Positions 1 through 5,735 of a stretch of 12,402 nt of DNA are shown here, piece after piece. The stretch covers positions 1-12,402 of the forward strand of contig JBOHBN010000019.1 in NCBI GenBank assembly GCA_050698355.1, read 5' to 3'. Under the pieces are notes generated by a model. It did no database searches. It saw only the letters and a list, made by a program, of their open reading frames with translations, and was not told the DNA's origin. The stretch comes from JBOHBN01 sp050698355. GTDB taxonomy: Bacteria > Actinomycetota > Actinomycetes > Streptosporangiales > WHST01. Position 1 is the first letter of the stretch; each line of letters begins with the position of its first letter. A program made the translations under genes and the position numbers.

Positions 1-284
1 ATGTGCACGTCGAGCGCGTCGGCGTGCGCCTCCGCCACCTCGGTGACGCTGACCTCCCGTGCCAGCACCCGCTGGACGGTCGCCAGGTCGACGCCGAGCT
101 CGCGCAGCGTGCGTACGAGCGCCAACCGAGCGAGGGCGTCCGGTCCGTACAGCCGGTAACCCGCGGGGGTGCGGTCGGCCGGCGGCACCAGGCCCTCGTC
201 GGACCAGAACCGGATCGTCTTCACCGTGAGACCGGTGCGTCGAGCCAGCTCGCCGATCGAGAGCAGTGCGGTGCCGTCGTCCAT
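1..284 (-). CDS. MerR-family transcriptional regulator, N-terminal part (truncated by window edge)
   Basis: This is the first 94 codons of a minus-strand gene that continues beyond position 1. The protein opens MDDGTALLSIGELARRTGLT, followed by VKTIRFWSDEGLVPP and GYRLYGPDAL, the winged helix-turn-helix of MerR proteins (about residues 8-75), then a helix that should lead into the dimerisation coiled coil. MerR proteins untwist promoters with an over-long spacer when they bind a ligand or metal. The effector domain lies outside the window, so the ligand is unknown. The ATG at 284-282 was chosen because GAGGG lies four bases upstream and the domain begins at the expected place. A MerR-type promoter ends just upstream, so the gene is probably autoregulated. 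Nothing visible ties it to the catabolic genes on the other side of the GntR gene. Confidence 0.88.
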   Translation of the reverse strand, partial: MDDGTALLSIGELARRTGLTVKTIRFWSDEGLVPPADRTPAGYRLYGPDALARLALVRTLRELGVDLATVQRVLAREVSVTEVAEAHADALDVH

Positions 285-291
285 GTCCCTC

Positions 292-322
292 ACCGTCCAC
301 CCTCCAGTCGCTGGAGACTCAA
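292..322 (-). promoter_or_regulatory. MerR-type promoter with 19-bp spacer and operator dyad
   Basis: Read on the minus strand, TTGAGT (322-317) is followed by the perfect dyad CTCCAGCGACTGGAG (316-302) and then GACGGT (297-292). The spacing between the hexamers is exactly 19 bp, the stretched spacer typical of MerR-regulated promoters, and the dyad matches the familiar CTCCAG-N3-CTGGAG core. The -10 hexamer is weak, as expected for an activator-dependent promoter. The ATG of the MerR gene lies only 7 bases beyond the -10, so the transcript would be leaderless or nearly so. The motif is seen directly; autoregulation is inferred. Confidence 0.8.
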
Positions 323-364
323 GCCTTTACGGTGACTGGTTCGAGCCGGACGCGAGAAAGCGGC

Positions 365-1087
365 TCAGCGGCCGTGCTCGGCGTAGAAATCGCCGATGTG
401 CGCCTCGATGGCGCGGGCCGCTCCCTCGCCGTCGCCGTCGCGGACGAGCTCGAAGATCACGCGGTGCTGGGTACGCAGGTCCGCCTTGACTTCGTCGGGC
501 CGCTCCAGGCCCTCGAACGCGCGCATCATGTGCTCGCGCATCGTGTCGCGCAGCGACTGCATCAGGTGCGCCGTCAGCCGGTTGTCCGACGCGACCGCGA
601 TCGCCACATGGAACTGGGTGTCCAGGTTGTTGAACTCCTGGGTGGTGAGGTCCAGCGGTTCCATCGCCTCGAGGCAGCGCTCGACCTCGGAGAGGTCGGC
701 CGTGCCCCGGCGCTCGGCGGCAGCCCGCGCGGCCTGGCCCTCAAGCATGATCCGGGTCGCGACCACGTCATCCACTGTGAAGTTGCTCAGGGCAAGGTGG
801 AGCCGGAGCAGCATGGTCATGGCCTCGGAGGGCTGCTCGACCAGGGTGGATCCCGCGTCGGCGCCCGAGCCGGTCTGTGCCACCAGGATGCCCAGTGCCT
901 CCAACGCGCGCAGCGCCTCGCGTACTGCCGCCCGGCTGACGCCGAGCAGCTCCGCGAGCTGCCTCTCGGGCGGTAATCGGTCGCCGACGTGCAGCTGACC
1001 GGCGAGTATCCGTTGCTCGATCGCTGCGATGACCTGCTCGTAGCTGCGCAGGCGTTGTAGCGGGGCCCACGTGACCTCGGAAGTCAT
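365..1087 (-). CDS. GntR/FadR-family (FCD domain) transcriptional regulator, probable repressor of the divergent operon
   Basis: The 240-residue protein has a GntR winged helix at about residues 13-80 (LRSYEQVIAAIEQRILAGQL, then LPPERQLAELLGVSRAAVRE with the recognition helix near 48-61). An all-helical FCD ligand domain follows at about 95-230. The FCD metal/ligand set is visible: Asp156-x3-His160 (LDTQFHVAI), His208 and His230. FCD regulators bind small organic acids or related metabolites and usually repress the catabolic genes beside them. This gene is divergent from hcmB with 102 bp between the starts, and a FadR-type operator lies in that gap, so it most likely controls the 2-hydroxyisobutyrate genes and releases DNA when the acid or a CoA derivative binds. 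The effector is an inference. The ATG at 1087-1085 has GGAG about 10 bases upstream. Confidence 0.9.
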   Translation of the reverse strand: MTSEVTWAPLQRLRSYEQVIAAIEQRILAGQLHVGDRLPPERQLAELLGVSRAAVREALRALEALGILVAQTGSGADAGSTLVEQPSEAMTMLLRLHLALSNFTVDDVVATRIMLEGQAARAAAERRGTADLSEVERCLEAMEPLDLTTQEFNNLDTQFHVAIAVASDNRLTAHLMQSLRDTMREHMMRAFEGLERPDEVKADLRTQHRVIFELVRDGDGEGAARAIEAHIGDFYAEHGR

Positions 1088-1123
1088 CGCCGCTCACTCC
1101 GACATCGAGTAGTCGTGAGGCAC

Positions 1124-1152
1124 TTCACAGCACCGCCATCAACACGTATGGT
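1124..1152 (+). promoter_or_regulatory. Probable sigma-70-type promoter of the hcmB operon
   Basis: TTCACA (1124-1129) and TATGGT (1147-1152) are separated by exactly 17 bp, a good -35/-10 pair for a housekeeping sigma factor in a GC-rich genome. Transcription would start near 1159, leaving a leader of about 30 nt that contains the AGGAGG ribosome site. The GntR operator overlaps the -10, which supports this placement. It was read by eye and is not experimentally supported. Confidence 0.6.
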
Positions 1153-1159
1153 CTGACCA
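1149..1159. promoter_or_regulatory. FadR-subfamily GntR operator palindrome
   Basis: TGGTCTGACCA is a perfect 5+1+5 palindrome and fits the FadR-subfamily consensus TNGTNNNACNA. It lies between the divergent GntR gene and hcmB and covers the last four bases of the proposed -10 (TATGGT). A bound repressor would therefore block polymerase. I saw no second copy of this palindrome in the gap. Confidence 0.75.
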
Positions 1160-1178
1160 CACAGAGGTTCCACCTTAT

Positions 1179-1184
1179 AGGAGG
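1179..1184 (+). promoter_or_regulatory. Strong ribosome binding site deciding the GTG start of hcmB
   Basis: AGGAGG is a full-strength Shine-Dalgarno sequence, five bases before the GTG at 1190. It settles that hcmB starts with GTG, as no ATG is available near the N-terminus. Confidence 0.85.
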
Positions 1185-1189
1185 AATCC

Positions 1190-1624
1190 GTGGCTGAGCC
1201 TAAAACACCCGCCGCGATCCGAGTGCTGCTGGCCAAAGTGGGCCTGGATGGGCACGACCGGGGGATCAAGGTCGTCGCGCGGTGGCTGCGAGACGACGGC
1301 ATGGAGGTCGTCTACACCGGCTTGCACCACACGCCGGAGCAGGTCGTCGAGGCCGCCGTCCAGGAGGACGTCGACGTGCTCGGTGTCAGCATCCTGTCCG
1401 GGGCACACATGTCGATCTTCCCCCGGCTCACCGAGCTGCTTGGCGAGTACGAGGACCTCGACGTCGTGCTGCTCGCCGGTGGGGTCATCCCGGACGAGGA
1501 CGTCGAGGCGCTCGCGGCGATGGGGGTCGACGGCGTGCTCGGCCAGGAGTCCACGCCGGAGCAGATCGTCGGTACGGTCCGCCGGCTGGTCGATGAACGG
1601 CGGGATGCCGATGCGCGAACCTGA
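1190..1624 (+). CDS. hcmB: 2-hydroxyisobutyryl-CoA mutase small subunit (B12-binding)
   Basis: This 144-residue protein consists almost entirely of one cobalamin-binding Rossmann-like domain. It carries the base-off/His-on signature DGHDRG (Asp20, His22, Gly25), in which His22 would ligate cobalt from below. The SxL-type stretch VSILSGAH (67-73) and AGG (96-98) form the pocket for the nucleotide tail. Methylmalonyl-CoA mutases normally carry this domain fused to the large subunit, whereas a separate B12 subunit of about 135-145 residues is typical of 2-hydroxyisobutyryl-CoA and isobutyryl-CoA mutases. It should pair with the large subunit at 3998, from which two genes separate it. It is the first gene after the promoter. 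Isobutyryl-CoA mutase small subunit is the main alternative from this gene alone; the large subunit residues favour the hydroxy-acid enzyme. Confidence 0.88.
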   Translation: MAEPKTPAAIRVLLAKVGLDGHDRGIKVVARWLRDDGMEVVYTGLHHTPEQVVEAAVQEDVDVLGVSILSGAHMSIFPRLTELLGEYEDLDVVLLAGGVIPDEDVEALAAMGVDGVLGQESTPEQIVGTVRRLVDERRDADART

Positions 1625-3044
1625 GTGCTGGGCGTGGCCGCCACGCTACGACGAGGCCTACCGTCCGCCGGCGGACCAGACGTACTGGTTCCCGCGCCGG
1701 GAGACGATGCCCGCCGGTGAACGCGACCGGCTCGTCCTCGAGCGCATCCAGCAGGTGATGGCCTACGCGTACGAGCACGCGCCGTTCTACCGGCGCAAGT
1801 GGGAGGCCGCCGGCGTGCACCCCGCCGACGTGCGGAGCCTCGCGGATTTCGAGGCCGTCCCGCCGGTCGCCAAGGAGGAGCTGCGCGAGGCCCAGGCCGA
1901 GCGGGGGCCGTTCGGCGACTACCTCTGCGTCCCGGCCGCCGAGGTCGCGCACGTGCACGGCACGTCGGGCACCACGGGGCGGCCGACGGCGTTCGGGATA
2001 AGCGAGGGCGATTGGCGTGCCATCGCCAACGCGCACGCTCGCGTGCTCTGGGCCATGGGCGTGCGCCCGCGCGACACCGTCTTCGTGGCGTCGTTCTTCA
2101 GCCTGTACATGGGCTCCTGGGGCGCGCTCATCGGCGCGGAGCGGCTCGGCGCCCGGGTCTTCCCGTTCGGCGCGGGCGCCTCGGGCCAGACCCGGCGTGC
2201 GGTGAACTGGATGCGGCAGATGCGGCCGACGGTCTTCTACGGCACGCCGTCGTACGCGCTGCACCTTGCCGAGGTAGCCGCGGAGCAGGGGATCGACCCG
2301 CGCGAGTTCGGCGTCCGGCTGCTGTTCTTCTCCGGCGAACCCGGCGCTTCGGTGCCGACCATCCGCGAGCGCATCGAGGAGCTGTACGGCGGCGAGGTGT
2401 TCGACTCCGGCAGCATGGCGGAGGTCTCGCCGTGGATGGCGCTCGGCGAGTCGAGCGCCCGCGCGGGGATGCTCTGCTGGCAGGACATCGTCTACACCGA
2501 GGTCGTCGACCCGGACACCCACCGCCGGGTGCCGTACGGCGCGGAGGGCACCCCCGTGTACACGACGCTGGAGCGTGCCAGCCAGCCGATGATCAGGCTG
2601 CAGTCCGGCGACCTCACCCGCTGGGAAGCGGGGCCCAGCCCGTGCGGGCGCACGTACCCGGTGCTGCCGCGCGGCATCTACGGCCGGATCGACGACATGT
2701 TCACCGTGCGCGGCGAGAACATCTACCCCGCCGCGATCGACGAGGTGCTGACCGGGTTGCCGAGCTACGGCGGCGAGCACCGCGTGGTCATCTCCCGAAG
2801 CGACGCGATGGACACGCTGACCGTGCAGGTCGAGCACACTCACGAGCTGGCCGCCGCGGGCCGTGCCGCGGTCGAGCGGTGGCGCCGCGAGGCGGAGGAC
2901 CGGCTGCGCACCGTACTGGGCGTGGGTACGAGCGTCGTGCCGGTCTCACCGGGCGCGTTCCCGCGCACGGAGTTCAAGGCACGCCGGGTCGTCGACGACC
3001 GTGACCTGTTCCGCGAGCTGGCCGCAGGGGCGTCAAGTGGCTAG
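1611..3044 (+). CDS. hcl: PaaK-like AMP-dependent acyl-CoA ligase, probable 2-hydroxyisobutyrate-CoA ligase
   Basis: The 477-residue enzyme belongs to the phenylacetate-CoA ligase branch of adenylate-forming enzymes and would activate a carboxylic acid with ATP and CoA. The phosphate loop HGTSGTTGRP is at about 116-125, the aromatic/acid pocket segments VFYGTPSYAL and FFSGEPGASV at 208-249, the ribose-binding SGDLT near 332-336, the hinge and C-terminal start GRIDDMFTVRGENIYP at 358-373, and the catalytic lysine of the C-terminal domain is probably Lys456 (TEFKARR). Its place between the two mutase subunits points to 2-hydroxyisobutyrate as substrate. The ATG at 1611 was preferred over ATGs at 1593 and 1605 because CGGCGGG ends six bases before it; the start overlaps the end of hcmB by 14 bp, suggesting translational coupling. 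Substrate identity is inferred from context. Confidence 0.85.
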   Translation: MREPECWAWPPRYDEAYRPPADQTYWFPRRETMPAGERDRLVLERIQQVMAYAYEHAPFYRRKWEAAGVHPADVRSLADFEAVPPVAKEELREAQAERGPFGDYLCVPAAEVAHVHGTSGTTGRPTAFGISEGDWRAIANAHARVLWAMGVRPRDTVFVASFFSLYMGSWGALIGAERLGARVFPFGAGASGQTRRAVNWMRQMRPTVFYGTPSYALHLAEVAAEQGIDPREFGVRLLFFSGEPGASVPTIRERIEELYGGEVFDSGSMAEVSPWMALGESSARAGMLCWQDIVYTEVVDPDTHRRVPYGAEGTPVYTTLERASQPMIRLQSGDLTRWEAGPSPCGRTYPVLPRGIYGRIDDMFTVRGENIYPAAIDEVLTGLPSYGGEHRVVISRSDAMDTLTVQVEHTHELAAAGRAAVERWRREAEDRLRTVLGVGTSVVPVSPGAFPRTEFKARRVVDDRDLFRELAAGASSG

Positions 3045-3984
3045 GGATGTTGTCGACCGGGTGCGGGGCGGCGACCACGCCGCTGTCGCCCGCATGCTGT
3101 CGCGGGTGGAAGCCGGCACCGACGGTGTCGACGCCCAGCTCGCCTCCCTGTACGCCGCGGGCGGCCGCGCTCACGTCATCGGCATCACCGGCGCACCCGG
3201 CAGCGGCAAGAGCACGCTGGTGGCCGCGCTCGCGGAGACCTACCGGGGGCGGGACCGTACGGTCGGGATCCTCGCCGTCGACCCGTCGAGCCCGTTCAGC
3301 GGTGGCTCGGTGCTCGGCGACCGGGTACGGATGGCGCAGCTCTCCGGCGACCGTGGCGTGTTCATCCGGTCGATGGCGACCAGGGGCGCGCTCGGCGGGC
3401 TGGCCCGCACCACGGTCGACGCCGTGTCGGTCCTCGACGCCGCCGGCAAGGACATCGTCCTGATCGAGACGGTCGGAGTCGGGCAGGACGAGGTCGACAT
3501 CGTCCGCGCGTCCCACTCCGTCGTGCTCGCGAGCGTCCCCGGCCTCGGCGACGCCATCCAGGCCATCAAGGCCGGGATCATGGAGATCGCCGACGTGCAT
3601 GCGGTCAACAAGGCTGACCGGGAGGGCGCCGACGCGGTCGTCGCGGAGTTGCGGCAGATGCTGCGCGAGTCCAGGTACGGCAAGCCTGCCGACTGGCGGG
3701 TGCCCATCTGCTCGACGGTGGCGACCACCGGTGAGGGGATCGGGGCGCTCGCCGACGCGCTCGACCAGCACCTTGACTGGCTGCGCTCGCACGACGCGCT
3801 CGACGCCCGCGAGCGGTCGATCGCTGCCGCCCGCGTACGCGGGATCGTCACCAGTCTCGTCCTGGAGAAGGTGACCGACCCCGGCCAGGGCGCCGATTTC
3901 GAGCAGGTCGTCGACGACGTCGCGCGTCGGCGGCTCGACCCTTTCAGTGCTGCCAGCAGGTTGCTGGAGCAGACAGTCGGATAG
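3037..3984 (+). CDS. meaH: MeaB/ArgK-family G-protein chaperone of the B12 mutase
   Basis: This 315-residue GTPase protects and reloads B12-dependent acyl-CoA mutases by gating cofactor delivery and removing damaged cobalamin. The Walker A loop GAPGSGKST is at 52-60, the switch region VDPSSPFSGGSVLGDR at 81-96, the Walker B/G3 segment LIETVGVGQDEVD at 142-154, and the base-specificity motif NKAD at 191-194, in the order of MeaB. The length and the C-terminal dimerisation helices fit the family. The GTG at 3037 was chosen because AGGGG lies seven bases upstream; it overlaps the ligase stop by 8 bp. Versions serving 2-hydroxyisobutyryl-CoA mutase are called MeaH, and this one is 13 bp from the mutase large subunit. 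The name follows context; the sequence only proves MeaB family. Confidence 0.9.
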   Translation: MARDVVDRVRGGDHAAVARMLSRVEAGTDGVDAQLASLYAAGGRAHVIGITGAPGSGKSTLVAALAETYRGRDRTVGILAVDPSSPFSGGSVLGDRVRMAQLSGDRGVFIRSMATRGALGGLARTTVDAVSVLDAAGKDIVLIETVGVGQDEVDIVRASHSVVLASVPGLGDAIQAIKAGIMEIADVHAVNKADREGADAVVAELRQMLRESRYGKPADWRVPICSTVATTGEGIGALADALDQHLDWLRSHDALDARERSIAAARVRGIVTSLVLEKVTDPGQGADFEQVVDDVARRRLDPFSAASRLLEQTVG

Positions 3985-3997
3985 TCGCGGGGAAGAG

Positions 3998-5683
3998 ATG
4001 ACGGACGAACCTGACGAGAGCGCGAGCATCGCCGCGGACCTGGCGTCGTGGGAGTCGAACGAGCTCGCCGCATTCCTCGCTCGCCGCCCGGAGCGGCGGC
4101 CGGAGGCCACGACCGCGTCCGGGATCCCGCTGCGCCGGGTCTACACGCCGGCGGACGTCGCCGACCAGGACTGGTCGGACATCGGGCTGCCCGGGCGTTA
4201 CCCGTACACCCGCGGTCCGTACCCGACGATGTACCGCGGCCGGCTGTGGACGATGCGCCAGATCGCGGGCTACGGCAGGCCGGAGGAGACCAACGAGCGG
4301 TTCCGCTACCTGCTGGCGCAGGGGCAGACGGGCCTGTCGGTGGACTTCGACATGCCGACGCTCATGGGCTACGACTCCGACGACGCGATGAGCATCGGCG
4401 AGGTGGGGCGCGAGGGCGTCGCGATCGACGTGCTGCCGGACATGGAGGCGCTGTTCGACGGCATCGACCTGGAGGACATCAGCGTCTCCATGACCATCAA
4501 CCCGAGCGCGTGGATCCTGCTGGCGATGTACGTCGCGGCCGCGGAGAGGCGTGGCCTCGACCTCACCAAGCTCTCCGGCACCATCCAGAACGACATCCTG
4601 AAGGAGTACATCGCGCAGAAGGAGTGGATCTACCCGATCGAGCCGAGTGTCCGGATCGTGCGGGACACCATCACATACTGCGCGCAGCACCTCCCGCGGT
4701 ACAACCCGGTCAACGTCAGCGGCTACCACATCTCGGAGGCCGGTGCTACCGCCGTGCAGGAGGCCGCGTTTACGATGGCCGCGGCACGCACGTACATCAG
4801 GTCGGTCGTCGAATCCGGTATGTCCGTCGACGAGTTCGCGCCGCGGCTCTCCTACTACTTCGTTGCCCAGTCGGACTTCTTCGAGGAGGTCGCCAAGTTC
4901 CGCGCCGTGCGCAGGTTCTACGCGCGGATGCTCGCGGATGAGTTCGGTGCCACCAGCCCCGCGTCGATGCGGCTGCGGTTCCACGCCCAGACGGCTGCGG
5001 CCTCGCTCACCAAGGCCCAGCCGACGAACAATGTCGTGCGCACGTCGCTGCAGGCGCTCGCCGGGGTGCTCGGGGGCGCCCAGTCCCTGCACACCAACGG
5101 GCTGGACGAGGCGTACGCGATCCCGTCCGAGCAGGCGATGAAGGTCGCGCTTCGGACCCAGCAGATCATCGCCGAGGAGACCAACGTCGCCGAGGTCATC
5201 GACCCGCTCGCCGGGTCCTACTACGTGGAGAACCTCACCGCCGAGATCGAACGACGCATCCGCGAGTACCTGGACAAGGTCGACACCATGGGCGGCATGG
5301 TCGCTGCGATCGAGCAGGGCTGGTTCCAGCGCGAGATCGCCGACAACGCGTACCGGCAAGCACAGGAGAAGGCCGACGGCGAGACGGTCGTGGTCGGAGT
5401 CAACAGGTACGTGGACTCCGAAGCCGGCGAGGCGGTCGAGACGCACGCACTCGATCCGGAGTCCGAGCAGCGACAGATCCGTCACCTCAAGCAGGTCAAG
5501 GAGCAGCGCGACCAGTATGCCGTGCACCGGGCGCTGGACGCCGTGGCAGCAGCGGGGAAGGACCACGCAGCCAACCTGATGCCGCCGACCATCGAAGCGG
5601 TCAAGGCACACGCCTCGATGGGCGAGATCGTCAGTGCTCTGAAGGGAGTATTCGGCAGTTACCGGGAAACGCCGGTCGTTTGA
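3998..5683 (+). CDS. hcmA: 2-hydroxyisobutyryl-CoA mutase large (catalytic) subunit
   Basis: This 561-residue TIM-barrel subunit of a coenzyme-B12 acyl-CoA mutase would interconvert 2-hydroxyisobutyryl-CoA and 3-hydroxybutyryl-CoA together with hcmB. It lacks its own B12-binding domain. Signatures are GPYPTMYRGRLWTMRQIAGY (73-92), DFDMPTLMGYDSD (116-128), TIQNDILKEY (195-204) and SGYHISEAGAT (241-251) with catalytic His244. The position of Tyr89 in methylmalonyl-CoA mutase is Ile89 here, the nearby Ala is Asp116, and the carboxylate-binding Arg207 is Gln207. I recall Ile90 and Asp117 as the defining residues of Aquincola HcmA, the same pair shifted by one. The ending YRETPVV also resembles that enzyme. 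The ATG at 3998 was chosen over an upstream ATG at 3947 because GGGGA precedes it and the earlier codons overlap the GTPase gene. Confidence 0.92.
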   Translation: MTDEPDESASIAADLASWESNELAAFLARRPERRPEATTASGIPLRRVYTPADVADQDWSDIGLPGRYPYTRGPYPTMYRGRLWTMRQIAGYGRPEETNERFRYLLAQGQTGLSVDFDMPTLMGYDSDDAMSIGEVGREGVAIDVLPDMEALFDGIDLEDISVSMTINPSAWILLAMYVAAAERRGLDLTKLSGTIQNDILKEYIAQKEWIYPIEPSVRIVRDTITYCAQHLPRYNPVNVSGYHISEAGATAVQEAAFTMAAARTYIRSVVESGMSVDEFAPRLSYYFVAQSDFFEEVAKFRAVRRFYARMLADEFGATSPASMRLRFHAQTAAASLTKAQPTNNVVRTSLQALAGVLGGAQSLHTNGLDEAYAIPSEQAMKVALRTQQIIAEETNVAEVIDPLAGSYYVENLTAEIERRIREYLDKVDTMGGMVAAIEQGWFQREIADNAYRQAQEKADGETVVVGVNRYVDSEAGEAVETHALDPESEQRQIRHLKQVKEQRDQYAVHRALDAVAAAGKDHAANLMPPTIEAVKAHASMGEIVSALKGVFGSYRETPVV

Positions 5684-5685
5684 GA

Positions 5686-5700
5686 GCCCTGTTCGAGGGC
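5686..5700 (+). repeat. Short inverted repeat just after hcmA
   Basis: GCCCT (5686-5690) and AGGGC (5696-5700) can form a 5-bp stem with a GTTCG loop directly behind the hcmA stop. No T-run follows, so it is not a convincing terminator. It may be an mRNA-stabilising or partial attenuation hairpin within the operon. It is visible but could be chance in GC-rich DNA. Confidence 0.35.
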
Positions 5701-5712
5701 AGCGTTCAACAG

Positions 5713-5731
5713 TCCTTGGTTCCCAAGGAGG
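5713..5731 (+). promoter_or_regulatory. Hairpin overlapping the ribosome binding site of the transporter gene
   Basis: TCCTTGG (5713-5719) is perfectly complementary to CCAAGGA (5723-5729), with a TTC loop. The right arm contains five of the seven bases of the strong Shine-Dalgarno sequence AAGGAGG (5725-5731), which stands four bases before the ATG at 5736. If the hairpin forms it would hide the site and lower transporter translation relative to the mutase genes. The pairing is seen; the regulatory effect is inference. Confidence 0.5.
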
Positions 5732-5735
5732 CACC

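Noticed and set aside
1179..1184. TTATAG before AGGAGG read as a second -10
   Set aside because: It abuts the ribosome site and would leave too little leader for it to be used; the pair at 1124/1147 is better.
1248..1610. N-terminal extension of the ligase frame
   Set aside because: These codons lie within hcmB in another frame and are serine/arginine-rich; the real start is at 1611 with a ribosome site.
3947..3997. Earlier ATG for hcmA
   Set aside because: It would overlap the GTPase gene by 38 bp, lacks a clear ribosome site, and the ATG at 3998 gives the usual family length.
3998..5683. Methylmalonyl-CoA mutase as the identity of the large subunit
   Set aside because: The Tyr89 and Arg207 positions are Ile and Gln, there is no fused B12 domain, and Asp116 is present.
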